34,356 bases of DNA from positions 1-34,356 of the forward strand of contig JBIIGI010000021.1 of assembly GCA_044236545.1 (NCBI GenBank). The letters run 5' to 3'. A model generated the notes under the pieces. That model had not been told where the DNA came from. It made no database searches and saw only the letters and a list, made by a program, of their open reading frames with translations. The translations under genes were made by a program, and so were the position numbers. Numbering within the stretch: the first letter of the stretch is position 1; every line of letters begins with the position of its first letter. Origin of the DNA: UBA6821 sp044236545. Lineage in GTDB: Bacteria; Verrucomicrobiota; Verrucomicrobiia; Chthoniobacterales; UBA6821. This document shows positions 21,598 through 28,506 of the stretch, piece after piece.

Positions 21598-22824
21598 TCA
21601 TCCGACCGTCACGATCACGGCCGTCGTGTTATCCCGTCCGGAGCGTTCGATCGCCTCACCGACGAGATGAAGAGCGGGGGGTGTTCCCTTGGGGCACTCG
21701 GCGAGGACTTCCGGCAACTGGTCGTTGTAGAGGGCGTCGGTGACGCCGTCGGTGCAGATGAGAAAGCGGTCTCCGGGCCGGCACGGGGTTTCACCGACCT
21801 GCGGGTTGACGAACTGGTTTCCCGCACCGAGCGCCTTTTGCAGGCGGTTCTTTGCGGGATGCATCCTGGCTTCGCGCTCGCTGATCTGACCGGTGCGCTG
21901 GAGCCAGCCGACATGGGTGTCGTCCTCTGTGAGCTGGATGATCCCTCCCGTCGCGGGGAGGTGGTAGATCCGGGTATCCCCGATGTGGGCGAAGTGCATC
22001 GTATCCTCCGAGAACCAGCACATGCTCAGTGTCGCTCCCATGCCACGGCACTCCTCATAGCTCTCGCCGAGGTATTGGATCGCCGTGTGGATCTCGGTGA
22101 AGAGGGTCTCAAAGGCGGCATGGTAGCCGATCGGGCGACCCTCTCCCCTCCGTCCGAGCAGGGGAGGGAACCGCCGCGTGATCTTCTCGACGGCGATCTT
22201 GCTGGCGAACTCACCCGCCTTGGCCCCTCCCATTCCGTCACTGACGGCAAAGAGAAGATCCGAGTTGCCCGTCGCTGCGGTTCCGTTGCGTCCCACGTGG
22301 TGCACCTCCCGTGAGTCGATGGAGAGCCCGAGGAATGCATCCTCGTTGTTTGGCCGTACGGGGCCCTGCTCCGAGCATCCCGACCAGGCGAGCCGGATCG
22401 TCTGGATCGCGGGAGGTGTGATCGTGGACTTGCCGGCCTGGGCCTTGGATTGATCCAGCAGGGTGGCAAACTCGAAATCGATCAGGCAGAAGCGGCCGAG
22501 TTGCTGGCTGTAGGTGACGTTGCGGATGTCGGCGTCGTCATGGCGCACGCCGTATTCCTCCAGTTGGGCGAAGAGTTCCTTGCAGCGTTCCTCGTCGAGT
22601 CGGTCGACCCGGGAGCCGCAGTTGGTGGTGACGAGAAGCAGCTTTTCCGGATCCGCCGAGATCACCCTGGGAACGAACCCGCATCCCGCCTGCTCAAGAT
22701 GCCTCAGGATTCGGACCTCGTTCTCGAAGCGCTCCTCCGCCTTGGGGCCGTGGAAGGCCTTGCGGACGCTCCCGTCGAAGGCAATCTGCACCGTGGCGCG
22801 CTGGGTATCCTTGACGGTGATCAT
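21598..22824 (-). CDS. Kinase-like / PP2C phosphatase fusion protein
   Basis: A 408-residue cytoplasmic protein of two parts. Residues 1-125 look like a minimal kinase fold of the RIO/Kdo-kinase kind: Lys22 in RKAF, helix Glu36 in ENEVRILRHLEQAG, a catalytic loop H95-D-D97-ADIR-N102 fitting HxDxxxxN, and D116-F-E in LIDFEFA. Residues about 145-408 are a PP2C (PPM) Ser/Thr phosphatase: RPNNEDAFLG, LLFAVSDGMGGAKAG, GMGATLSMCW, FAHIGDTRIY, FLICTDGVTDAL and GRDNTTAVIV, with all metal-binding Asp residues. The two parts could set the phosphorylation state of the same partner. First gene of a pair with the EEP gene and divergent from glutamine synthetase. Confidence 0.88.
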   Translation of the reverse strand: MITVKDTQRATVQIAFDGSVRKAFHGPKAEERFENEVRILRHLEQAGCGFVPRVISADPEKLLLVTTNCGSRVDRLDEERCKELFAQLEEYGVRHDDADIRNVTYSQQLGRFCLIDFEFATLLDQSKAQAGKSTITPPAIQTIRLAWSGCSEQGPVRPNNEDAFLGLSIDSREVHHVGRNGTAATGNSDLLFAVSDGMGGAKAGEFASKIAVEKITRRFPPLLGRRGEGRPIGYHAAFETLFTEIHTAIQYLGESYEECRGMGATLSMCWFSEDTMHFAHIGDTRIYHLPATGGIIQLTEDDTHVGWLQRTGQISEREARMHPAKNRLQKALGAGNQFVNPQVGETPCRPGDRFLICTDGVTDALYNDQLPEVLAECPKGTPPALHLVGEAIERSGRDNTTAVIVTVG

Positions 22825-22842
22825 TTGGAAAGGACTGAAGGA

Positions 22843-22864
22843 GTTTAGACTGAAGACGATTAGC
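22843..22864 (-). repeat. CTAA/CAGTCTAAAC-family repeat 5' of the kinase-PP2C gene
   Basis: On the minus strand it reads CTAATCGTCTTCAGTCTAAA, close to the copies at 19217 and 30764. It ends about 19 bases before the ATG of the kinase-PP2C gene and points the same way as that gene. Confidence 0.6.
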
Positions 22865-22974
22865 TCAGAGGTAGCAAAAGAATGAGAGAGACAGCCCGAA
22901 GAAACAAGAAACTGCGATATTGGTCAGTGGTTGCCTGCTCGCAACCTACCTTTTCACTTTCCCACATTTTCACT

Positions 22975-23002
22975 CGAAATTCCTCTTTTCAGAGGAATTT
23001 CG
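22975..23002 (+). promoter_or_regulatory. Perfect 12-bp palindrome upstream of the sigma-54 promoter
   Basis: CGAAATTCCTCT (22975-22986) and AGAGGAATTTCG (22991-23002) are exact reverse complements around the loop TTTC. The right arm ends four bases before the -24 element of the sigma-54 promoter. No T-run follows, so an operator for a dimeric regulator fits better than a terminator. Confidence 0.65.
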
Positions 23003-23006
23003 CCGT

Positions 23007-23023
23007 TTGGCATCAAAGTTGCT
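23007..23023 (+). promoter_or_regulatory. Sigma-54 (RpoN) promoter for glutamine synthetase
   Basis: TTGGCA-TCAAAG-TTGCT matches the -24/-12 consensus TTGGCACG-N4-TTGCT, with exactly ten bases between the invariant GG (23009-23010) and GC (23021-23022). Transcription would start near 23034, about 100 bases before the start codon. Sigma-54 promoters need an activator ATPase of the NtrC kind, which is consistent with nitrogen control of this gene. Confidence 0.75.
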
Positions 23024-23035
23024 TGATCCCATGCA

Positions 23036-23055
23036 GGCCGACTCTAAAGTCGGTC
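23036..23055 (+). other. 5'-leader hairpin of the glutamine synthetase mRNA
   Basis: CCGACT and AGTCGG pair around the loop CTAA, extended by one G-U and one G-C pair to eight pairs. It would lie at the very 5' end of the sigma-54 transcript. It may stabilise the mRNA. It does not match a riboswitch I know. Confidence 0.45.
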
Positions 23056-23134
23056 GCAGCCAGCTTCGCCGTCTGTCCGCGCGGCGCCGGCTGATCAAAA
23101 ACAGACAGCAGGACATCACAAACCACCCCACATC

Positions 23135-24157
23135 ATGGCCAAGTACAAACTCGAATACATCTGGCTCGACGGATACGAGCCCGTTGCCAACCTCCGAAGC
23201 AAGACCCAGATCAAGGAATTCGCAAAATTCCCCGCACTGAAGGATCTCCCGATGTGGGGATTCGACGGCAGCTCCACCCGTCAGGCCGAAGGCAAGAGCT
23301 CCGATTGCCTCCTCAAGCCCGTCGCCAGCTATCCTGATCCGACCCGCGAGAACGGACTCCTCGTCATGTGCGAGGTCCTCCTCCCGGACGGCAAGCCGCA
23401 TCCTTCCAACTCCCGCGCCACCATTCTCGACGATCCCGACACCTGGTTCGGTTTCGAGCAGGAGTACTTCCTCTACAAGGACGGCGCACCGCTCGGCTTC
23501 CCCAAGGGTGGCTTCCCTCCCGAGGGTCAGGGCAAGTTCTATTGCGGCGTCGGCTTCTCCAATGTCGGCGACATCGCCCGCGACATCGTCGAGGAGCACC
23601 TCGACATCTGCCTCGAGATGGGCATCAACCACGAGGGCATCAATGCCGAAGTGGCCAAGGGCCAGTGGGAATTCCAGATCTTCGGCAAGGGCTCCAAGAA
23701 AGCCGCCGACGAGATCTGGCTCGCCCGCTATGTGCTTCAGCGCGTTTGCGAGAAGTACGGCGTCGATGTGAACTACCACTGCAAGCCCCTCGGCACCGAT
23801 GTCGACTGGAACGGCTCCGGCATGCACTGCAATTTCTCGACCAAGTTCATGCGCGAGAAGGGTGGCAAGAAGTACTTCGAGAAGCTCATGGCCGCCTTCG
23901 ACAAGTTCAAGAACGAGCACATCGCCGTGTATGGTCCCGACAATCACATGCGCCTCACCGGACTGCATGAGACCCAGTCGATCGACAAGTTCAACTACGG
24001 CGTGGCTAACCGCGGCGCCTCCATCCGCGTCCCTCACAGCTTCGTGAACAACGACTACAAGGGCTACCTTGAGGATCGCCGTCCCAACTCCCAGGGCGAC
24101 CCCTACAAGATCGCCGGCCGCGTCCTGCAGACCATCAAGTCTGTCCCGACCAAGTAG
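23135..24157 (+). CDS. glnII: Type II (eukaryotic-type) glutamine synthetase
   Basis: ATP-dependent formation of glutamine from glutamate and ammonia. The protein has 340 residues, the length of GSII and much shorter than GSI (about 470). It begins MAKYKLEYIWLDGYEP. Metal and substrate motifs are WGFDGSSTRQA (about 41-51), FGFEQEYFL (Glu108, Glu110), NHEGINAEVAKGQWEFQ, NGSGMHCNFST and VANRGASIRVP. GSII enzymes are decameric and not regulated by adenylylation as GSI is, so control is probably at transcription, in line with the sigma-54 promoter. It is monocistronic, ending in a strong terminator. Confidence 0.96.
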   Translation: MAKYKLEYIWLDGYEPVANLRSKTQIKEFAKFPALKDLPMWGFDGSSTRQAEGKSSDCLLKPVASYPDPTRENGLLVMCEVLLPDGKPHPSNSRATILDDPDTWFGFEQEYFLYKDGAPLGFPKGGFPPEGQGKFYCGVGFSNVGDIARDIVEEHLDICLEMGINHEGINAEVAKGQWEFQIFGKGSKKAADEIWLARYVLQRVCEKYGVDVNYHCKPLGTDVDWNGSGMHCNFSTKFMREKGGKKYFEKLMAAFDKFKNEHIAVYGPDNHMRLTGLHETQSIDKFNYGVANRGASIRVPHSFVNNDYKGYLEDRRPNSQGDPYKIAGRVLQTIKSVPTK

Positions 24158-24179
24158 TCGCAACGGTCGATCAATCAAG

Positions 24180-24212
24180 GACGCCACCCTTTGCGGGGTG
24201 GCGTCTTTTTTT
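24180..24212 (+). terminator. Rho-independent terminator of glutamine synthetase
   Basis: GACGCCACCC (24180-24189) pairs perfectly with GGGTGGCGTC (24196-24205) and is followed by seven T. Confidence 0.95.
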
Positions 24213-24461
24213 GTGCCGTGGTGAATGGGGGATCGGTAATCGGGCATGGGTGATGGGTGGACTTGAGCCTTCCTCTTAACCACATGCCCCAGACCCCATA
24301 ACCTATCCCCGATTCCCCATTTTATCCCTTGCCTCTCGGGCAAGGAGGGATAAGATGTCCGACCGCGCATCAAACATTTGCCGTCGGTCCTTGGGTGATC
24401 TGCACTTGCAGGTCACCGCAACGCGCCAAGGGAAACCCGGCAACGAGAACCAACAGACACC
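24213..24461 (+). promoter_or_regulatory. Leader region of rpoA with repeats and hairpins
   Basis: The first part has ATGGGG/ATCGGG-type repeats near 24222-24262 with a degenerate inverted copy near 24283-24322. TATCCC-TTGCC near 24323 can pair with GGCAA-GGA-GGGATA ending at 24352, giving 11 pairs with a three-base bulge. GATCTGC and GCAGGTC near 24398-24415 can form another hairpin 45 bases before rpoA. One of these could be a ribosomal-protein feedback site, but I cannot match a known motif. No gene is seen. Confidence 0.4.
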
Positions 24462-25466
24462 ATGCCTATCCGCCTCGGTCGCTTCGAAATGCCGAAGACC
24501 CTCGTCAAGGACGAGAAATCCGCCACAGAAACCTATGCGAAGTTCATCGCCGAGCCCTTCGAGGCCGGCTACGGACACACCATCGGCAACTCGCTCCGCC
24601 GCACACTCCTCTCATCGCTTGAGGGTGCCGCCATCACCTCGGTCAGGATCGAGGGGGCTCCCCATGAGTTCACCGCCATCCCCGGTGTCGTCGAGGATGT
24701 CGTCGAGATCATCCTCAACCTCAAGAAGGTCAAGTTCAAGGCCCACGACCACGAACCCCGCAACCTGACCCTCTCGGTTAACAAGCAGGGTGCCGTCACC
24801 GCGGGAGACATCCAGTCGACCGCCCAGTGCGAGGTCCTCAATCCCGACCAGCATATCTGCACGCTCGATAAGAAGATGAAGTTCGAGGCCGAGTTCGAGG
24901 TCAAGGTCGGCCGTGGATTCGCCACCGGCGACGAGAACAAGAGCCCCGACAAGCCGATCGGCGTCATCGCCATCGACTCGATCTTCTCGCCCGTCACCAA
25001 GGTCAAGTATGCCGTCGAACAGACCCGCGTTGGCCAGCGCACCGACTATGACAAGCTCATCCTCGAGCTCTGGACGGACGGCCGCCTTACCCCGGACGAC
25101 GCCCTGCTTCAGTCCGCCGCCATCCTCCGCCACCACCTCGATGTCTTCGTCAAGTTCGACGACACCCAGGTCGAGTTCGACGAGACCCCGGTCGAGGTCA
25201 GCCAAGAGAACAGCCGACTCAAGAAACTGCTCGCCATGAGCGTGAATGAGATCGAGCTCTCCGTCCGCGCCGCGAACTGCCTCAACAACGCCAACATCAC
25301 CACCGTCGGTCAGCTCGCACAGAAGAGCGAGGCCGAGATGCTCAAATACCGCAACTTCGGCAAGAAGTCGCTCAACGAGATCAAGGACAAGCTTGTCCAG
25401 CTCGGCCTCGGCCTCGGCATGAAGTTCGAGCCCGGCCTCACCGAGGCCCCGGCTGCGGCGGAATAA
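24462..25466 (+). CDS. rpoA: DNA-directed RNA polymerase subunit alpha
   Basis: The 334-residue alpha subunit, which nucleates RNA polymerase assembly and contacts regulators and UP elements. The N-terminal dimerisation domain shows ETYAKFIAEPFEAGYGHTIG followed by NSLRRTLLSSLEGAAI, and VKYAVEQTRVGQRTDYDKLI later. The C-terminal domain (about 255-320) has LSVRAANCLNNANI, the DNA-contacting Arg/Asn surface and YRNFGKKSLNEIKDKL. The start MPIRLGRFEMPK at 24462 fits verrucomicrobial proteins. It lies 18 bases before rplQ, the usual pair, but the other alpha-operon genes (rpsM, rpsK, rpsD) are not upstream; glutamine synthetase is. Confidence 0.97.
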   Translation: MPIRLGRFEMPKTLVKDEKSATETYAKFIAEPFEAGYGHTIGNSLRRTLLSSLEGAAITSVRIEGAPHEFTAIPGVVEDVVEIILNLKKVKFKAHDHEPRNLTLSVNKQGAVTAGDIQSTAQCEVLNPDQHICTLDKKMKFEAEFEVKVGRGFATGDENKSPDKPIGVIAIDSIFSPVTKVKYAVEQTRVGQRTDYDKLILELWTDGRLTPDDALLQSAAILRHHLDVFVKFDDTQVEFDETPVEVSQENSRLKKLLAMSVNEIELSVRAANCLNNANITTVGQLAQKSEAEMLKYRNFGKKSLNEIKDKLVQLGLGLGMKFEPGLTEAPAAAE

Positions 25467-25484
25467 GCCCAAGAATTACATTCC

Positions 25485-25979
25485 ATGCGTCACCGTAAAA
25501 AAACCGTCAAGCTCGGCCGTAGCCAGGCACACCGCGATTCGCTTCTCTCGAATCAGGTATGCAGCCTGATCGAGCACCGCCGCATCAAGACCACCCTCGC
25601 AAAAGCCAAGGCGACCAAGCCGCTCGCCGAGCGCATGGTCACCCTCGGCAAGAAGGGTGATCTCCATGCCCGCCGCGTCGCGATCTCCTACCTCAAGCAT
25701 AAGGACATCGTGAAGAAACTCTTCACCGAGATCGCGCCCGCCGCCGCCGACCGCAAGGGAGGCTACACGCGCATCGTCAAGCTCGGTGCCCGTCTCAGCG
25801 ACAGCGCCCCGATGGCTTACCTCGAGTGGGTCGATTACGCCCCCGAGCTCAAGAAGGCCGAGGTGGCTGATGCCGCCGAAAAGCCCGCCAAGGCTAAGAA
25901 GGAACCCAAGGCTCCCAAGGCTGAAGGCGAAGCGCCCAAGAAGAAGGCCTCCAAGTCCAAGGAAGAGAAGGGCGAATAA
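25485..25979 (+). CDS. rplQ: 50S ribosomal protein L17
   Basis: Large-subunit protein near the exit tunnel. The 164 residues begin MRHRKKTVKLGRSQAHRDSL and continue with the IEHRRIKTTLAKAKATKPLAE stretch and GGYTRIVKLGARLSDSAPMAYLE. Beyond the normal end (about residue 120) there is a Lys/Ala/Glu-rich tail of about 40 residues, longer than in E. coli (127 residues) and probably disordered. It ends the rpoA operon, with a terminator 22 bases later. Confidence 0.97.
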   Translation: MRHRKKTVKLGRSQAHRDSLLSNQVCSLIEHRRIKTTLAKAKATKPLAERMVTLGKKGDLHARRVAISYLKHKDIVKKLFTEIAPAAADRKGGYTRIVKLGARLSDSAPMAYLEWVDYAPELKKAEVADAAEKPAKAKKEPKAPKAEGEAPKKKASKSKEEKGE

Positions 25980-26001
25980 CCCGATCTCCAACCAATCAAC
26001 G

Positions 26002-26032
26002 AAAAGCCCCGGAGCAATCCGGGGCTTTTTTT
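26002..26032 (+). terminator. Rho-independent terminator of rpoA-rplQ
   Basis: AGCCCCGG (26005-26012) pairs with CCGGGGCT (26019-26026) around AGCAAT, with A-run before and seven T after. Confidence 0.95.
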
Positions 26033-26085
26033 CTGGAATTGACTAGTAATGCGGAGTAACTCATCTGAACTATTTTTCCCGAATT

Positions 26086-28095
26086 GTGATACGATCCAAT
26101 AAAAAATCCCTTCAGCACGCTTCCGTCTGGGTACTCATGATGGTAGCAACCATGTGGGGCGTAGTTGCGGCGGACATTCCTCCCGCAAACCCGGCAAGCA
26201 TGATTGCAACACCTCCTGGGTCGGTGGTTGTGAATTCGTTTGAGAGTGTTGAGATGGAAAAGCTTCGCATTGCAAAAGAAGCGGGCAAGTTGGAAAGGGA
26301 GGAAGCGGAGTTCAAGGAGGGTGTCTTGAAACTCCAAAAGAAACTTATGGATGCATCAGCAGATGCCGTCACTCCCGCAAACCTTCCTTCAGATTACAAT
26401 AGTTTTATCAATGCTCCATCAAAGGATGTGAATCGATCGGTTCTCTATTATGGACAACTAAAAGAGGCTCTTAATCAACTCACTCCTTTAAGTCCGTATC
26501 TGGCAAGAACAACTGGAGACACTGTAAATACAGTAAAAGCCGGGGAGATTCTCAATAAAATGGGTGATTTTGAAGAGGATGAAGGGATTTCAAGAACTAT
26601 TTTGAGCCAGTGGAGTGCGAAAGAGGGGAGCGTAAGGGATGACGCGGCCAGAATGGCTCAAATTAACAATTCCATATCACAACTGGAAAAAGAAAGAGAT
26701 CGATTGCAGTGGAATTATAATCAAGGTGGAAAGATAAATCCGCTCACCGGAAAACCATTTACGAACGATAAAGATCAGGAAAATGTGCTAGAACAAAAAG
26801 ATAGAGTTAAAGAGCAAATTGCTGAATTAGTAAAAGAAAAGCAGGGGTTTCGAAATTTTTTAAACACGCCTTTAAGGAAGTTGGAGTTTCAGCAGTTCAT
26901 TGTTCAGCTTGCATCGCAGCAGAGGTACATTCATGCCCTGATTGCCTGTGGTTTTTATAGAAATGTGTTTCCGGGTGGAGATATGTCCCTTTCAGACAAA
27001 GCCTATCCCAGCGGATCATCAAACAATGGCGGAGCTGGTAATGGTGGAGCCAATTCTGGCGGAAGCTCCGCTGTATCTCCTCAAACCGCCCCTACATCAG
27101 CTGGTGCTGCGGCATCGCAGGGGCTACCGATGATCAGCACGATCACCGGATTGGAGAGTTTTCTCCTCAATAGAATTCGCGATGCCAAGACAGATAGAGC
27201 ATCGGTTGAAAACATGCTAAAGACGAAACAAATGAGTGCAGCGGAAAGTCTTCTTCGTAAGATGGTTTCAACAGCGAAATACCAACCAGAACTACAAACC
27301 TTTCCATACGAAGAGCGTCAGAAGATTCATGAATATACCAAAACGATACGACAATTAATGGAAGCGGTTAACAGCAAGAACTGGCCTGAGGTTCAGAGTC
27401 TTTCGGACAAATTAGAACAGGAGTCTTCAGATGTAGGGGCGGAGGATCTAAAGGCATTTGCCAAAGAGAATAGAGAGAAAGCTCTCCTTTGGGTAAAAAT
27501 GGCTGAAGTAGCGATGCGCGTTGGTGATGTTCATGAAGCAGAAGCTTTGCTTGATGCTGCGCGAAAGCGTGCGCCAATTGATAAAGAAGTTGCAGAAGCA
27601 ATTTCTAAGACGCAGGACAAAACCCTGACTGGCGAAAAAATCAAGGAGCAATTAGATCAGGTGATAAAAGACAATGACTATATCCAAGCATTTGAACGAA
27701 TAGCGGAATTTGCCCCGGTAATTGCCTTGGAAAAGAATGAGAAACAGAAAAACGAATATGAAGCGCTGTTAGATAAAGAAAAAACCGTTAAGACCGCCTT
27801 GGAGAAAAGTGCTTCCTTGCAACTGATGAATGCCAATGCAGATGCATGGTTGGAGCTTGAAGTGCTTCCAGATCCATTAAATAGAGACAAGCGTGTGCTT
27901 GAGAAAAAATCTGTTCTTGCTGGGGATTGTCCTCAATTTATTTCTATTTATACGAAAGGTAAAAAATATGAAGCGCGTGGAAACTCTACGATTGCTATTG
28001 CGTGGTATCTGCAAGCGCTTTCTAACGCACCATCTGCCACCTTAATAAAAGAGAAGATCAAATCGCTTGGTGATAAAACCTTGCATGAAAAATAA
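26086..28095 (+). CDS. Exported coiled-coil/TPR-like protein of unknown function
   Basis: A 669-residue protein of clearly AT-richer composition than its neighbours. With the GTG start at 26086 the first 29 residues are a good signal peptide (basic SNKKS, then a hydrophobic WVLMMVATMWGVVAA). Residues about 60-95 and 195-260 are charged, heptad-like helices (coiled coils). A Gly/Ser/Asn-rich linker spans about 305-345. The C-terminal half (about 355-665) is helical with TPR-like segments (ALLWVKMAEVAMRVGDVHEA, AIAWYLQALSNAP). I do not recognise a family. It probably works in the periplasm or on the envelope as a scaffold. It pairs with a small membrane protein 5 bases downstream and lies between two strong boundaries: the rplQ terminator and convergent cstA. 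Confidence 0.7.
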   Translation: MIRSNKKSLQHASVWVLMMVATMWGVVAADIPPANPASMIATPPGSVVVNSFESVEMEKLRIAKEAGKLEREEAEFKEGVLKLQKKLMDASADAVTPANLPSDYNSFINAPSKDVNRSVLYYGQLKEALNQLTPLSPYLARTTGDTVNTVKAGEILNKMGDFEEDEGISRTILSQWSAKEGSVRDDAARMAQINNSISQLEKERDRLQWNYNQGGKINPLTGKPFTNDKDQENVLEQKDRVKEQIAELVKEKQGFRNFLNTPLRKLEFQQFIVQLASQQRYIHALIACGFYRNVFPGGDMSLSDKAYPSGSSNNGGAGNGGANSGGSSAVSPQTAPTSAGAAASQGLPMISTITGLESFLLNRIRDAKTDRASVENMLKTKQMSAAESLLRKMVSTAKYQPELQTFPYEERQKIHEYTKTIRQLMEAVNSKNWPEVQSLSDKLEQESSDVGAEDLKAFAKENREKALLWVKMAEVAMRVGDVHEAEALLDAARKRAPIDKEVAEAISKTQDKTLTGEKIKEQLDQVIKDNDYIQAFERIAEFAPVIALEKNEKQKNEYEALLDKEKTVKTALEKSASLQLMNANADAWLELEVLPDPLNRDKRVLEKKSVLAGDCPQFISIYTKGKKYEARGNSTIAIAWYLQALSNAPSATLIKEKIKSLGDKTLHEK

Positions 28096-28100
28096 ATCCT

Positions 28101-28505
28101 ATGGCAAGAAAACCACAAAGAAATAATTACCTATTTATAGTAGGGGTCGGCGTCGCAGTTATCGTTGCATTTCTGTTAACTCTTGGAGTTGCCAAAGAAT
28201 CATTCTCTAAAAACGACTTTAACAAGTGTGTCCCCTTCCCTGTTGAGAGTTATCTAGAAGGTGAGGCTCTATGGTCGAATGCTGATTATGTGATTACGGG
28301 CACCTTTCAAAATATACTACTCAAACAACAGAGCTCAGATTGCACGCTATGCTCTGTTGTTACTGAGGAAAAAAAAATACCACTGCCCATAATCTTTACT
28401 CCTTCCGCCGCCAAAACCCCGCTTCAGAGAGAACAAAAGATCAAAGTGCTGGTACGAGTTGAAGGCAATGGAAGAATTATAGCATCCAACTGCATGATCC
28501 AGTAA
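28101..28505 (+). CDS. Small single-pass membrane protein of unknown function
   Basis: A 134-residue protein with a short basic N-terminus (MARKPQRNN) and one membrane helix (YLFIVGVGVAVIVAFLLTLG), then a periplasmic part of about 100 residues. The latter holds C43, a CTLC pair (C81, C84) and C131, which could form disulfides. The C-terminal part looks like a small beta barrel (ADYVITGTFQNILL, KIKVLVRVEGNGRIIASNC). Not recognised. It follows the large exported protein after 5 bases and shares its AT-rich codon use, so the two should act together at the inner membrane. It converges with cstA, stop codons two bases apart. Confidence 0.65.
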   Translation: MARKPQRNNYLFIVGVGVAVIVAFLLTLGVAKESFSKNDFNKCVPFPVESYLEGEALWSNADYVITGTFQNILLKQQSSDCTLCSVVTEEKKIPLPIIFTPSAAKTPLQREQKIKVLVRVEGNGRIIASNCMIQ

Positions 28506-28506
28506 T

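Noticed and set aside
22975..23002. Intrinsic terminator at the 12-bp palindrome
   Set aside because: No T-run follows on either strand and it sits directly against a sigma-54 promoter.
23036..23134. Glutamine riboswitch in the glnII leader
   Set aside because: Apart from the 5' hairpin I could not find the conserved parts of the glnA or downstream-peptide motifs.
22970..24373. Long minus-strand open frame (467 codons) opposite glutamine synthetase
   Set aside because: It covers the whole of glnII, its promoter and terminator. Its composition (Val/Leu/Glu/Ala-rich without motifs) is that of an antisense shadow.
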